The notes: generated by a model from the sequence alone, not told the origin. 64,000 nt of DNA from Kiritimatiellia bacterium (GCA_030744755.1 JASLPY010000014.1:1-64000), one strand, 5' to 3'; shown: positions 1-8,935, numbered from the stretch's first letter. Made by a program: numbers and translations.

Positions 1-458
1 TCCGAATGGGGCAGACTCATGACGAAAAAGGTAATCTTCTGCAGGACGCCACTGATCTTCGCCAGGGCAAAGCCGAAATCGACCTGGGCTTCTCCCGGGC
101 GGTGTATCAGGGGAACAAAGACCTCCTTCTTCGTATTCTTGATCTTAGAAACCGCCTCCTTGACCTGGGTATACCCGCCGGTATATCCCTCCTCAAGAAT
201 ACGCTCAAAGATCCTCTTTGCCGTGTGCCGTTGCTTCTTCGGAGCGTGCTTGTCTTTCTCGATGATCTGCTCTATCCGTTCCCTGAATGGCCCGATCTTG
301 GGTTCCGGTCGCGCTTTACTCAGCCGGTAGCCCGGTGGCGTGGAGTTTTCAAGAATCTTTTCCAGTGTCTGCCAGTGAAGCCCAGTCTCCCGAAGCACGG
401 CTCGCTTCTTCTCACCATCCACCAGCACCCGTTTTCGTATATCCGTCCACCATTCCAT
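1..458 (-). CDS. istA: IS21-family transposase IstA, N-terminal part
   Basis: Reading the minus strand from the ATG at 458-456 gives an open frame to the window edge, beginning MEWWTDIRKRVLVDGEKKRA. The first 40 residues look like the helix-turn-helix of IstA. Further on there is a basic EKDKHAPKKQRHTAKRIFER segment, then GEAQVDFGFA and FFVMSLPHSD just before the edge, which correspond to the conserved start of the IS21 DDE catalytic core (VDFG...FFVM.LPHSD). The protein is incomplete only because the window ends, and no frameshift or stop is visible. It would catalyse transposition together with the IstB ATPase. Confidence 0.85.
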   Translation of the reverse strand, partial: MEWWTDIRKRVLVDGEKKRAVLRETGLHWQTLEKILENSTPPGYRLSKARPEPKIGPFRERIEQIIEKDKHAPKKQRHTAKRIFERILEEGYTGGYTQVKEAVSKIKNTKKEVFVPLIHRPGEAQVDFGFALAKISGVLQKITFFVMSLPHS

Positions 459-597
459 CTCTGCGTACACCCTTTCCCCTCCATCCTTAAGCCTGAGAAA
501 ATCAACATCTTCTCAGACCCTCAAATGAAGGTCTACTCAGGGTGCCGCACTTTTAAACCGACCGCCTTAATGCCGCACTTTTCGACCGGCGTTTACA
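1..597 (-). mobile_element. IS21-family insertion sequence, one end
   Basis: This is the istA-proximal end of an IS21-family element that runs off the left edge. Read on the minus strand from 597, the outer end begins TGTAAACGCC. It carries two copies of a motif ending AAAAGTGCGGCA (about 560-585 and 530-550), the multiple terminal repeats typical of IS21 ends. The transposase gene starts at 458. The other end and istB lie outside the window. The exact outer boundary is inferred from the terminal TGT and from an adjacent gene whose reading frame stops two codons into the element. Confidence 0.75.
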
Positions 598-733
598 CGC
601 ACAGCGCTTTTACGTCGGCCCATCTCATATCAGGCATCGGATCAACCACATAGTAGTGTGCCTTCAGCGCACTAATCCCCGCCCATCCTTCGTTTGGAAC
701 GGACCGCGGCTTTCCGAAAAGTCTGGATATCAC
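593..733 (-). pseudogene. small gene truncated by the IS21 insertion
   Basis: A GTG at 733-731 follows an AGGAGGT ribosome-binding site (about 743-749) and opens a frame of 46 codons ending WADVKALCV. The last sense codon and the TAA stop (593-595) are supplied by the IS end, so the original protein was probably longer. It sits 25 bases downstream of the small membrane-protein gene 759-881 on the same strand, suggesting a former two-gene operon. I do not recognise the product. The alternative is that this is a chance frame, but the strong ribosome-binding site argues against that. Confidence 0.4.
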
Positions 734-758
734 TCCCACCGGGACCTCCTGCGCCTTC

Positions 759-881
759 TTAACATGGGATGCCCCACATGTAATCCTCGTCGTCGTGGAT
801 CATGCCCAGGCGCCGCGACAGAAACGGCGCAGCGATGATGGCGGCTATACATGCGCAGCCTGTGACGATCATGTAGGTCAT
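759..881 (-). CDS. 40-residue putative membrane protein
   Basis: The ATG at 881-879 is preceded by GAGGAG with good spacing. The product begins MTYMIVTGCACIAAIIAAPF, one hydrophobic segment (about residues 3-20), followed by an arginine pair and an acidic tail rich in D and E. It is too short for routine gene callers. A second frame with its own ribosome-binding site follows 25 bases later. The function is unknown. Support is the ribosome-binding site plus a clean single transmembrane helix with a positive-inside pattern. Confidence 0.4.
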   Translation of the reverse strand: MTYMIVTGCACIAAIIAAPFLSRRLGMIHDDEDYMWGIPC

Positions 882-1019
882 GCCATTGTTCTCCTCATGC
901 TGTCGGGCGTCTAGACAGCAGGAACTGCCGCCTCCCACCTTACCGTGGGATATTGGTGTCGTTCTTGCATGCTAGCCGAACGCTCACCGTACGCGTCCAG
1001 AGATGTTGGGCTGCGCGGA

Positions 1020-1826
1020 TCAGTCGTCGTTGGCCGGCGCTCCATCATCGAGGAATTTCCAAGTGCACTGTGCGCTAGTCAGGTAGTATCGTCCGGCAAT
1101 CTGCACGAGATCCTTGCGTAGGCTCAATCTGCATCGTCCGATCTCGTTCCGAGAGTTGTGGGCGCCTACGCTCTTGGCGACGAGAGTGAAGACTTGCTCT
1201 GCGGTGGTGAGTGCGCCTCCGGATGTCTCCGTCTTGCCGTCCGCTGACACATCAGCCAAAAGAGAGACTTCTGCCAGCTGCTCATACTTCGAGCTGAGCT
1301 GCTGCCACAATTCGCGGGAATCTCTCTTCAGCGAGTCCACAAAGCCATAGTACCCACCACACGCACGTTTTGCCTGTTCCAGCAGACACTGGTAGGCCTC
1401 TGTATAGGGCGCTACGCCGACCTTTCCACAGTGCCCGAGATACAGGGTCTGAGAAGCTGCTTCGTAGAAGCTTGCAAGGGATTCGTCAATCGTGACTCCC
1501 GCGAGTGGCGGCCCTACCAGGAAGCGCCTTATTCCCCCGATGATAAACGGCATGCCGACAGCCACAACCCCGAATGTAAGGACGATCTGCAGAAGGCTAA
1601 GGTCCGTGAGACGAAATACTTCATATGCGACGGTTGAGCCAGCGAACCAATCGGACCGCATGCCTTCCGCAAGCACGAAGAGAACGAGAAAGACAGCACA
1701 AAAGCCTGACCCGATAAGAACGCTTCGAATTGCTATGCGTTTGTGCTCCTGTTTGACCTCGGCCGACACCGACTCAAGAGCGGCCTGCGTTTCATCTGCA
1801 AGGTCGATGTTGTCTGAATCCGTCAT
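1020..1826 (-). CDS. Hypothetical two-helix membrane protein
   Basis: A 268-residue protein. Its ATG is preceded by AAGGAGAAAT, a good ribosome-binding site. The N-terminal 30 residues are acidic and polar, followed by two hydrophobic segments at about 33-55 and 78-98 and then a soluble C-terminal domain of about 165 residues with several cysteines (YLGHCGK, CLLEQAKRACGG). No family motif is recognisable. The arrangement suggests an inner-membrane protein with a cytoplasmic C-terminal domain, but the role is unknown. Its downstream neighbour on the same strand is the small membrane ORF at 759-881. Confidence 0.7.
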   Translation of the reverse strand: MTDSDNIDLADETQAALESVSAEVKQEHKRIAIRSVLIGSGFCAVFLVLFVLAEGMRSDWFAGSTVAYEVFRLTDLSLLQIVLTFGVVAVGMPFIIGGIRRFLVGPPLAGVTIDESLASFYEAASQTLYLGHCGKVGVAPYTEAYQCLLEQAKRACGGYYGFVDSLKRDSRELWQQLSSKYEQLAEVSLLADVSADGKTETSGGALTTAEQVFTLVAKSVGAHNSRNEIGRCRLSLRKDLVQIAGRYYLTSAQCTWKFLDDGAPANDD

Positions 1827-1945
1827 TACATTTCTCCTTCTCTTGCCCAGAACGTCATGCTGACCGTTTTCTGAGCATCGCGCAAAGCGCGGTGTTCAGA
1901 AATAAGGTTCAGCAAATTGTTCTGTACTCTCATGTCTTCGTGCAA

Positions 1946-2419
1946 TCATGTTGTCTCGTAGGTGTGAGGAAGGACGTATTTTCTCACGACCATGCGAAAC
2001 ACAAAGAACGCAATGATGCAGTGGAGGGCGTGGCTTCCCCATGGAAAGGCAGAGGAGATCTGCCCGAGAAACATGCCTGTGAGCGCAAAAACACCCAGAC
2101 AGATGATGACATAACTCAACCATCCGAATATATACGGTCGGTATGGATGATTATGGATCGAACTAGACCAGGCCTCTCGCGTGACCATAAACTTCAAAAC
2201 AGTAAGGCGATAAAGCAGGACACTGATCGCTAGGTTGAACAGGCCAAAGATGACAACGAACGTGATGGTCCCGGGCGTCCACTCCGAACTCTGGTTGGGC
2301 ACGGAGAGAAGGCGCAACACGTAGTGCGTGACCCAACCCATCAGCATGACGATCATGGTATAAGCCACCCACGCCTTGACGTACTTTGCGTTGTGTTCCC
2401 ACCACTCAGACATTGTCAT
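1946..2419 (-). CDS. Hypothetical 157-residue multi-pass membrane protein
   Basis: The start at 2419 (MTMSEWWEHNAKYVKAWVAY) is chosen because AGGAGA lies just upstream. A longer frame to 2563 would translate part of the GATC-rich inverted repeat and is unlikely. Four hydrophobic segments are visible: around 17-37, 47-70, 94-116 and 125-142. No conserved catalytic motif was found. It resembles small integral membrane proteins of unknown function and may be in a polar group with the membrane protein at 1020-1826, although 119 bases separate them. Confidence 0.65.
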   Translation of the reverse strand: MTMSEWWEHNAKYVKAWVAYTMIVMLMGWVTHYVLRLLSVPNQSSEWTPGTITFVVIFGLFNLAISVLLYRLTVLKFMVTREAWSSSIHNHPYRPYIFGWLSYVIICLGVFALTGMFLGQISSAFPWGSHALHCIIAFFVFRMVVRKYVLPHTYETT

Positions 2420-2498
2420 GGTTTCTCCTGCACAGAACGTGTGCTTCAGGCGCGCCTTCCGAGGCGTCGCCTGGAAGCATTGGTTCGACAATCTGTCT

Positions 2499-2640
2499 TC
2501 GTCCTGATCGTTGTCTCGATCCTTGTCGTTCGCTATCGTCATCTCGATCGTCGTCCCGATCATTGTCGAGGAAGATCAGGACAACGATCGGGACAATGAT
2601 GAAGATCGACGACGATCGCGACAAAGATCGCGACGACGAT
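2499..2640. repeat. Inverted array of short GATCG(A/C/G)GAC units
   Basis: Two arms face each other around position 2570. The right arm repeats variants of GATCGCGACGAC and GATCGGGACAA; the left arm carries the reverse complements. Any translation gives low-complexity R/D/N strings (RDRDNDRDND), so ORFs here are artefacts. The block lies upstream of the membrane-protein gene at 1946-2419 and could form a long imperfect hairpin. Architecturally similar arrays with unrelated units occur near 45311, 60258 and 61440. Confidence 0.75.
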
Positions 2641-2986
2641 CTGTCCGTTCCATCCTTCTATGGAACGATATTCTAGCCTCGTCCCCGAAGCTGTAAAGGA
2701 AAAGTTGCTGTCAGGGCGAGGCCCCATCCCACAGAGCGTGGGAACGCACTGTAAGGCCCCCGGCCCCGCCGGACCGAACCGCTGCGCGGTACAGTCCGGC
2801 CCCCCTTGTGTCGATCGCCCCTCCAGAAATCGCCTCTTTCGTCACGGGATCTCACGGTTTAACTTCCATTGGCTTCCATGTTCTTCCATGTTTTGCCCGG
2901 CCTCCGACTGATGAAGGGCTTTTCGATTCCCCTTTGTTTACAGGGTGTTTACGCGAAAAGTCAATAGATACGGGGGTTTTCGGAGT
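2641..2986. other. Intergenic region with GC-rich hairpins, no gene seen
   Basis: No credible coding frame. The stretch around 2745-2830 is GC-rich and self-complementary (CCCCCGGCCCCGCCGGACCG and CGGTACAGTCCGGCCCCCC). Short frames on both strands lack ribosome-binding sites and coding character. Confidence 0.5.
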
Positions 2987-3060
2987 TGGAGCGGGTGACG
3001 GGAATCGAACCCGTGTAATCAGCTTGGAAGGCTGGAGCTTTACCACTAAGCTACACCCGC
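2987..3060 (-). tRNA. tRNA-Gly (anticodon TCC)
   Basis: Read on the minus strand, the 7-bp acceptor stem GCGGGTG pairs with CACCCGC. The D-arm is GCTTAGTGGTAAAGC, the anticodon loop CTTCCAA gives anticodon TCC, and the T-arm contains GGTTCGATTCC. CCA is encoded in the genome after a T discriminator (2987-2990). All cloverleaf elements are intact. It decodes GGA/GGG glycine codons. Confidence 0.97.
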
Positions 3061-3123
3061 CTTTGGTAGGCAGAAACGCGATACTGTAGTCAGTTTAGGC
3101 GGACAGTCAAGGATTTCGTGGAT

Positions 3124-3147
3124 CTGAATCCTCACGGATTCAGCTAC
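3124..3147. repeat. GTAG-type REP hairpin, family C
   Basis: On the minus strand this reads GTAG followed at once by a perfect hairpin, stem CTGAATCC / GGATTCAG with loop GTGA. The same hairpin recurs exactly at 59113-59136 and in variant form at 37407-37430. It overlaps the stop of the minus-strand glucanase gene (3144). Confidence 0.75.
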
Positions 3148-4559
3148 GGGGAGAGATTGCGATTGCTGTCGTTACCAACATGTTCAAAACCCAGCACCTT
3201 CAGTCCTTTCTGAATGTGTTTGTTCCGGTGCAGGAGTTTCCAGATGAGCTGGGTAGAGTAATTCTCGAACATCAGGGAGACCAGGCCTTTGTCGATGCCC
3301 AGGTAGCTCTTGCCTATCCAGGGCTTGTCACCCTTGTTCTTCGTCATGAAGCTGTACGCATCGTACAGACCGTATTCTCCTGCCAGTCCAGGGATTGTGT
3401 ACATGTGTTCCAGTGCTTCGATGGATTCTTTCGGAGTGAAGACGACAAATGCCGACGATCCGTACGGTGCGACCGTGCCGTCTTCAAGCACCTTGTGGCC
3501 GTTGCCGAAGGGGGCCGAGCCATATGCTCCGCTGTAACGTGTGAGCGGACTGATGCAGGCGGACATGCCCCACGAGTTTGGTCCAAGTCCCTTGATCTCG
3601 CCGGCCCTGTCGATGGCGTATTGTCTCGCAGCGATGGCGGCATGACGTGAATTCTGGAACCAGTTGCGCCCCCGCTTGTCCACCATGTTTCTGAAGTCAA
3701 TGAAGCTGTGCGTCCACTGGTAGGTGAACGCGGCACCCGTTCCGCAGAAGATGAATTCTTCTCCCTTGTAGCGACCGGTGTGAGTCCGCATGTTGTAGTA
3801 CGAGTCGGCACCCGTGGCGAAGTCGGGATCAGGTGCGCCCGCCCCCAGGATATACAGGAAGATGTGTTCTGAATAGGCGCTCCATCCTCCAAAGAAACCC
3901 TCTTTGTTCATACCGCTAGGCGTCTTGCGCGGCTTGTCTTCGGGGAAGCATGCCAGGTAGGGATGCTTGGTCTTCGGGTTCGTGAACCATTTCCAGTTGA
4001 CCTGTGCGTATAGTTTCTCCGCGAGGGCTTTGATCTCGCCACCGAAGTACTCACCAGCGACAAGGGCACCCATGATCATGGTTCCCGTGCTGGCGTTGCT
4101 GAGTTCCACGGCGTGGGAATCGTTCCATGCGCGGAGCCCCGTGTCGCGCTCGATGAAGTGGTAGTAGAAGCCGTTGATGTTCTTGAGCTTCTTGATGCTG
4201 CTGAGCGCGGCCAGGATGCGTTCGCGGCCCTGTTTTCGAGTGATCCAGCCTCGTTCCACACCGAGCACGATGGTCGCAAAATAGAACCCCTGCGACTCTA
4301 TACCCATGGGTGAGTATCCCCGGAGGCCGACATAGTCACCGTCCGTCATGCCGTAAGAAGGGCTTTTGGGATCGGAAACCCATTCCTCCCAGAAGAAATC
4401 GAAACAGCCACGCAGCTCACGCTCCATCAAGGGCGTAAGCGGCTTCGGGTCATCGGCCACGGGATAGGCTGGATCCGTTGAGGGCGCCGCTGCCAACGCC
4501 ACAGGGAGTATGGCAACGGCCATGATAGCAAAGAGAAGTTGGATTACTCGGCTCAACAT
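3144..4559 (-). CDS. Secreted glucoamylase-like / GH144-type beta-1,2-glucanase
   Basis: A 471-residue exported protein with a signal peptide of about 24 residues ending in ALAAA. The body matches the glycoamylase-like (alpha/alpha)6-barrel family PF10091: GMTDGDYVGLRGYSPMGIES near 70-95, GFYYHFIERDTG near 137, GWSAYSEHIFLYILG near 225, then WGMSACISP and an APYGSSAFVVFTPKESI segment near 375. Members include endo-beta-1,2-glucanases (GH144) and related glucan hydrolases, so a periplasmic or secreted glucan hydrolase is likely; substrate specificity cannot be read from sequence. A GTAG-hairpin pair lies just upstream of the start, and no operon partner is evident. Confidence 0.85.
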   Translation of the reverse strand: MLSRVIQLLFAIMAVAILPVALAAAPSTDPAYPVADDPKPLTPLMERELRGCFDFFWEEWVSDPKSPSYGMTDGDYVGLRGYSPMGIESQGFYFATIVLGVERGWITRKQGRERILAALSSIKKLKNINGFYYHFIERDTGLRAWNDSHAVELSNASTGTMIMGALVAGEYFGGEIKALAEKLYAQVNWKWFTNPKTKHPYLACFPEDKPRKTPSGMNKEGFFGGWSAYSEHIFLYILGAGAPDPDFATGADSYYNMRTHTGRYKGEEFIFCGTGAAFTYQWTHSFIDFRNMVDKRGRNWFQNSRHAAIAARQYAIDRAGEIKGLGPNSWGMSACISPLTRYSGAYGSAPFGNGHKVLEDGTVAPYGSSAFVVFTPKESIEALEHMYTIPGLAGEYGLYDAYSFMTKNKGDKPWIGKSYLGIDKGLVSLMFENYSTQLIWKLLHRNKHIQKGLKVLGFEHVGNDSNRNLSP

Positions 4560-4593
4560 AGTTCAATTGTCTGAATGCTGGGGTCCGCTCCCC

Positions 4594-4643
4594 GTAGGTC
4601 CCAATTGCATTGGGACCATGGTCCGAGTGCAACTCGGAGCTAC
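4594..4643. repeat. Inverted pair of GTAG hairpins (BIME-like)
   Basis: On the plus strand, GTAG at 4594 is followed by stem GTCCCAAT / ATTGGGAC with loop TGC. Three bases later the mirror element on the minus strand is GTAG followed by stem CTCCGAGT / ACTCGGAC with loop TGC. Two GTAG hairpins facing each other is the organisation of REP/BIME elements. It lies between two minus-strand genes. Confidence 0.75.
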
Positions 4644-4653
4644 GAAAGTGTGA

Positions 4654-5511
4654 TCAGCGATTGAAGAATGATCCGAATGGGTTGGGTCTCTCATCCGGGT
4701 GGATATCGGTTTCGGAGGCCGGCCCTTTTTCGTAGGGTGGGGGGCTTACGACAACCCTGTCGCTGTCCGCCTCATTGCTCCACCAGGATGTGGGTGGCTG
4801 ATCGGAATCGAAGAATCCTCCTGACAACGGGCCTTGTCTCTTCGCCGCTTCCTGCATCGCTACCATTTTGTACTCATTGCCGGCGATTATGTAAATGAAC
4901 AGGGCTATGGCGAAAAGTGTCCAACTAATCTGCTCACCAAAGAACAATGCGAAGATTCCGAACAGTATTGCCATGAATCTCCCAAGTCGTGCGGCAATGT
5001 AGGTTGCCTTCAGACGGCCGAATTTCGGGGTGAGGATTGCCCGCAATACGCGTCCGCCGTCCATGGGGAAAGAAGGGAGAAGGTTGAAAATGACAAGGCC
5101 TATGTTGATAATGCCCAGAAACTGCAGGACATTAATCCCGTAGTGCGGAACAATTGGGGCAGGCACGTAGCCGCCCCACCTTGTACCCGCGAATCCAAGA
5201 ACAAAGCTGACCGCCGGCCCGGCAATCGCCATCAAGAATTCGTCCAGTGGCCTTGTTGGCATGCTTTCCATTCTGGCCGCGCCACCAATTGGCATTAGTA
5301 GGATTTCACGAACAACGCAACCTTTCTTCAGGGCAACTATAGAATGACCCAGTTCGTGGAGCGCGATGCTGGTCAGGAGTCCAATCTCGATCAGTATGCC
5401 GGCTTTCCATCCAAAGTCATAAACGAGGATGGCGACTAGAATGGCGAGGGACACGTGCAGCCTTATCGGTATACCCCAAACCGTGAGTATTTTGTATGAA
5501 GATCGTAGCAT
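4654..5511 (-). CDS. Site-2-protease-family (M50) intramembrane zinc protease
   Basis: A 285-residue membrane protein with the zinc motif HELGH at residues 52-56 and the third-ligand motif NLLPSFPMDGGRVLRA, with Asp151 as the presumed zinc ligand. Five or six hydrophobic segments fill residues 12-205, and the polar tail (210-285) is probably cytoplasmic. The family cleaves membrane-embedded substrates, for example anti-sigma factors. No PDZ or CBS domain is present, so it belongs to the minimal SpoIVFB/S2P-like branch. It is divergently arranged with pgpA. Its target is not indicated by the context. Confidence 0.88.
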   Translation of the reverse strand: MLRSSYKILTVWGIPIRLHVSLAILVAILVYDFGWKAGILIEIGLLTSIALHELGHSIVALKKGCVVREILLMPIGGAARMESMPTRPLDEFLMAIAGPAVSFVLGFAGTRWGGYVPAPIVPHYGINVLQFLGIINIGLVIFNLLPSFPMDGGRVLRAILTPKFGRLKATYIAARLGRFMAILFGIFALFFGEQISWTLFAIALFIYIIAGNEYKMVAMQEAAKRQGPLSGGFFDSDQPPTSWWSNEADSDRVVVSPPPYEKGPASETDIHPDERPNPFGSFFNR

Positions 5512-5625
5512 TTTGGGTCTTTTCCTTATTTATTGGGGTATTCTACGCGAACGCCGCTGAAGATGACAATCTATTTGGGAATGGTTTCTTGCGGGGAGGT
5601 GGGGTTTGGGATAAGTTCCGCCTGT

Positions 5626-6114
5626 ATGAATTCTTCTGAAAAGAATAGCCGGCTGGCGGTGTTGCTGGCGAATGGGTTTGGGTTGGGGCTTAGTCCTGTG
5701 GCGTCCGGCACGGTTGGGTCGTTGCTTGGCGTTTTGCTGGTTGGTGCCATGTTGCCGCTGGCTGCATTGCCGTACGGCCTTGTTCTGCAATGTGTCGTGG
5801 CATTCGCACTTGCCATGCTGTCTATCCCAATATGTGGAATCGCAGAACAGCACTATGGAAAGAAGGACGACGGCCGAATAGTTGCCGACGAATACCTCAC
5901 GTTTCCAATATGTACATTGGGGTTGCCATGGGTTGAGCACCCCTGGATCCTGCTGCTGGCGTTTGTAACTGCGCGTATCTTTGACATATTCAAGCCGCCA
6001 CCGGCATATCAGTCGCAGGCATTGGGCGGGGGACTTGGAATTGTCGCTGACGATGTGATCGCTTGCCTGTATGCCTTGGGGGTCAACCATCTGGTTGTGC
6101 ACTTTGTGCTGTGA
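5626..6114 (+). CDS. pgpA: Phosphatidylglycerophosphatase A
   Basis: Dephosphorylates phosphatidylglycerol phosphate to phosphatidylglycerol at the inner membrane. Recognised by GLGLSPVASGTVGSLLGV near the N-terminus, the acidic ADEYLTFP motif in the middle, RIFDIFKPPPA, and the C-terminal GGGLGIVADDVIA, all diagnostic of PgpA. The ATG at 5626 (MNSSEKNSRL) gives 162 residues, the usual family length. The frame is open back to a TTG at 5533 but that extension is not family-like. No strong ribosome-binding site is seen at 5626, so the start is uncertain. Divergent from the M50 protease. Confidence 0.88.
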   Translation: MNSSEKNSRLAVLLANGFGLGLSPVASGTVGSLLGVLLVGAMLPLAALPYGLVLQCVVAFALAMLSIPICGIAEQHYGKKDDGRIVADEYLTFPICTLGLPWVEHPWILLLAFVTARIFDIFKPPPAYQSQALGGGLGIVADDVIACLYALGVNHLVVHFVL

Positions 6115-6126
6115 GCGGGAGGAGAA

Positions 6127-6190
6127 GGACCTCTCGGAGATAGGTCCCTACTTTTCCAGAGTACATGCCTATCTCCGAGAGGCATGATCC
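6127..6190. repeat. Family A hairpin repeat, copy 1
   Basis: Contains the perfect 15-bp inverted repeat CCTCTCGGAGATAGG (6130-6144) and CCTATCTCCGAGAGG (6168-6182). On the minus strand the left half reads GTAG then GGGACCT...AGGTCC, a GTAG-led hairpin. Further full copies are at 51874, 59183 and 60310, and a half copy is at 60231. Confidence 0.85.
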
Positions 6191-6242
6191 CCAGTGGAGC
6201 TTCATTGGGACTTGGTTTTTCCACCCTTGGTGAAAGGTGGCA

Positions 6243-6271
6243 TTGACAAAAGGCGTTCAACATCGGATTAT
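6243..6271 (+). promoter_or_regulatory. Predicted sigma-70-type promoter of hppA
   Basis: TTGACA at 6243-6248 (perfect -35 consensus), a 17-base spacer, then GATTAT at 6266-6271 (4 of 6 matches to TATAAT). It lies about 90 bases upstream of the hppA GTG start. Prediction by consensus only. Confidence 0.5.
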
Positions 6272-6359
6272 CTCGCCCGGATTTTGCGGATTTGCCGTCA
6301 AAAGAAGGCGAATCTGTCTTAACTAGCCGTGTAATCAATAGGAAAGGAAGGTACATCGA

Positions 6360-8837
6360 GTGAAGCGTAACTGGTTGGCAGGAGTAGTATTTGCAGTCCT
6401 GGCTTGTGTTGCATCAAATGTTTATGCAGCCGAGGGCACCACTTCAAAGATAGTGGAGATAGCCTGGTGGATTGCCCCCATAGCTTCTGTTCTGTCGCTG
6501 GGTTTTGCAGCTTACTTCTACAAGAAGATGATGGCTGCCGACGAAGGCACCGACAAAATGAAAGAGATTGCGCATCACGTGCGTGAAGGCGCTTACGCTT
6601 ATCTCTTTGCGCAATACAAGGTAGTCGGCATCGTTTTCGCCGTGTTGCTGGTGATATTCTGGGTACTTGCAAAGGCGGGGATTCAGAATCCGTTTGTTCC
6701 CGTAGCATTTCTGACCGGTGGTTTCTTTTCGGGGCTTTGTGGCTTCCTGGGAATGAAGACGGCCACGAACGCTTCCGCACGCACGGCGCAGGGCGCTTCT
6801 GAATCTCTGAACAAGGGGCTACAGGTAGCTTTTCGTTCCGGTGCGGTTATGGGTCTCGTTGTAGTTGGCTTCGGCCTTCTTGACATTTGTCTCTGGTACA
6901 TCGTCCTTAACTACATCTACGACAACAACGTCTGGGGATTTGGTCTTGAGATCGCCAAGGCATGCAACCTTCCCGACGTGGCGGCCGGATGGGACGCCTC
7001 GTTTGCCCTGAGCGCTGACTTCATTCATCACAAGATGGTCCACATTACCACGACGATGCTCACGTTTGGTATGGGCGCATCGACGCAGGCTCTCTTTGCA
7101 CGTGTAGGCGGTGGTATCTACACCAAGGCCGCCGATGTCGGTGCAGACCTTGTCGGCAAAGTTGAGGCCGGAATCCCCGAAGACGATCCCCGCAACCCTG
7201 CGACGATCGCCGACAACGTTGGCGACAACGTGGGTGACGTTGCCGGGATGGGCGCGGACCTCTACGAGAGCTACTGCGGCTCAATTCTTGCCACCGCCGC
7301 CCTCGGCGCGGCCATACCTGCCCTTGGTGTTAGGGGCGTAATGGCTCCGATGATTATTGCCGGTATCGGTATTCTCCTTTCCATTGTTGGATGTCTCATG
7401 GTCCGCTGCGGTGACAAGTCGGACATGAAGACACTGATGAAATCCCTGACGAATCCCCTCTGGTTCAGCACCGGCGCGATCGCGGTGGCCACTGCCTTGA
7501 TGGCTCTGCTCGGAGTAGTTGACTGGGGAGTATTCGGATCGGTTGTGTCAGGTCTGATCGCCGGTTGTGTCATCGGGTTGCTGACTGAGTACTACACATC
7601 CGATGAGTACAAACCCACGCGCGGAATCGCTGAACAGGCAAAGATGGGCCCCGCGACCTTGATCATCGACGGTATTGCGGTGGGCATGTTTTCAACAGGA
7701 TGGTCAACGATCACGATTGTTATCGGCATTCTCTGCGCATTTGGATTTGCAGGTGGGTTCAGTAATTTTGCCATGGGCCTGTATGGCGTCGGGTTCGCAG
7801 CGGTAGGTATGCTGGCAACCCTCGGTTTCTCCCTGGCCACTGATGCGTACGGTCCGATTGCCGACAACGCCGGCGGTAACGCCGAAATGTCGGGTCTTGG
7901 CGAAGAGGTCAGGAAGAGAACTGACGCCCTGGACATGCTCGGAAACACGACTGCGGCCATCGGCAAGGGTTTTGCGATAGGATCCGCTGCACTGACAGCC
8001 ATGGCCCTTCTTGCGGCCTACCTGGAGGAAATCAGGATCTGGATATCAAAGCTTGCCGTTGACGATGGTTACATGGCAGTTGGAAAAGTTACTTTCGTAG
8101 TGGACCAGGCCAAGGCCACTGCAGCCGGTATCACGGATGGTGTGGCCATAGCGACAGCGTCGATGCTGGACTTCGCAGCTGCGTACGACCTCACTGTGAT
8201 GAACCCCAAGCTCCTTGGCGGTATTTTCCTTGGAGCAATGATGGCATTCGTCTTCTGTGCAATGACGATGAAGGCGGTTGGCCGCGCGGCCGGCGCAATG
8301 GTTGAGGAAGTAAGGCGTCAGTTCCGTGAGATCAAGGGCATCATGGAAGGCACCGGTACGCCCGATTACGCGAATTGCGTGGCGATCTCCACGAAGGGCG
8401 CCCAGCGGGAGATGATTGTTCCCAGTATGCTTGCAATCGTTGTGCCGGTTCTTGTCGGCATTGTGCTTGGCGTGTCGGGTGTCATTGGCCTACTCGTTGG
8501 TGGCCTGACCACTGGCTTTACGCTGGCCTGCATGCTCAACAACGCCGGCGGAGCATGGGACAACGCTAAGAAGTCCATCGAGAAGGACGAGAGAACCTAT
8601 CACCCTGACGATACTGACAAGGCGAATCCACTGACAGGCAAGGGTTCTGACGCTCACAAAGCCGGCGTGGTTGGCGACACCGTTGGTGATCCGTTCAAGG
8701 ATACTTCCGGCCCCAGCCTGAACATTCTCATCAAACTGATGACGATGGTCAGCGTTGTGTTCTCCGGCGTCGTGGTTGCATACGGTGACCAGATCATGCG
8801 CCTGGTGGAGATGTTCTCGAAGAAGTGCTGTTGCTAA
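6360..8837 (+). CDS. hppA: K+-dependent membrane ion-translocating pyrophosphatase
   Basis: An 825-residue multi-pass inner-membrane enzyme that couples pyrophosphate hydrolysis to Na+ or H+ export. The catalytic signature [20 protein letters not shown] is present near residues 260-280, followed by [36 protein letters not shown] near 497, and the C-terminal [12 protein letters not shown] and [15 protein letters not shown] motifs. The [14 protein letters not shown] motif has Ala rather than Lys at the position that separates classes, so it belongs to the K+-dependent subfamily. Whether it pumps Na+, H+ or both cannot be read. GTG start with AAGGAAGG upstream; N-terminal hydrophobic segment. 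Likely monocistronic with its own promoter. Confidence 0.95.
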   Translation: MKRNWLAGVVFAVLACVASNVYAAEGTTSKIVEIAWWIAPIASVLSLGFAAYFYKKMMAADEGTDKMKEIAHHVREGAYAYLFAQYKVVGIVFAVLLVIFWVLAKAGIQNPFVPVAFLTGGFFSGLCGFLGMKTATNASARTAQGASESLNKGLQVAFRSGAVMGLVVVGFGLLDICLWYIVLNYIYDNNVWGFGLEIAKACNLPDVAAGWDASFALSADFIHHKMVHITTTMLTFGMGASTQALFARVGGGIYTKAADVGADLVGKVEAGIPEDDPRNPATIADNVGDNVGDVAGMGADLYESYCGSILATAALGAAIPALGVRGVMAPMIIAGIGILLSIVGCLMVRCGDKSDMKTLMKSLTNPLWFSTGAIAVATALMALLGVVDWGVFGSVVSGLIAGCVIGLLTEYYTSDEYKPTRGIAEQAKMGPATLIIDGIAVGMFSTGWSTITIVIGILCAFGFAGGFSNFAMGLYGVGFAAVGMLATLGFSLATDAYGPIADNAGGNAEMSGLGEEVRKRTDALDMLGNTTAAIGKGFAIGSAALTAMALLAAYLEEIRIWISKLAVDDGYMAVGKVTFVVDQAKATAAGITDGVAIATASMLDFAAAYDLTVMNPKLLGGIFLGAMMAFVFCAMTMKAVGRAAGAMVEEVRRQFREIKGIMEGTGTPDYANCVAISTKGAQREMIVPSMLAIVVPVLVGIVLGVSGVIGLLVGGLTTGFTLACMLNNAGGAWDNAKKSIEKDERTYHPDDTDKANPLTGKGSDAHKAGVVGDTVGDPFKDTSGPSLNILIKLMTMVSVVFSGVVVAYGDQIMRLVEMFSKKCCC

Positions 8838-8900
8838 GTATCTGCAAAGAACACGGGATGATATGACATGTCGTGGGCTATCCGGAATTCTGAGTTGTTA

Positions 8901-8918
8901 CCCCGTCAGAAGACGGGG
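8901..8918 (+). terminator. Hairpin downstream of hppA
   Basis: Perfect 7-bp stem CCCCGTC / GACGGGG with loop AGAA between hppA and the next gene. There is no following T-tract, so it may be a mRNA-stabilising or weak terminator structure. Confidence 0.35.
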
Positions 8919-8935
8919 CTCCATTCGAGGATACG

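Noticed and set aside
2505-2696. ORFs rich in R, D, S and N around the GATC repeats
   Set aside because: Low-complexity translation of the inverted short-unit array in several frames; no ribosome-binding site.
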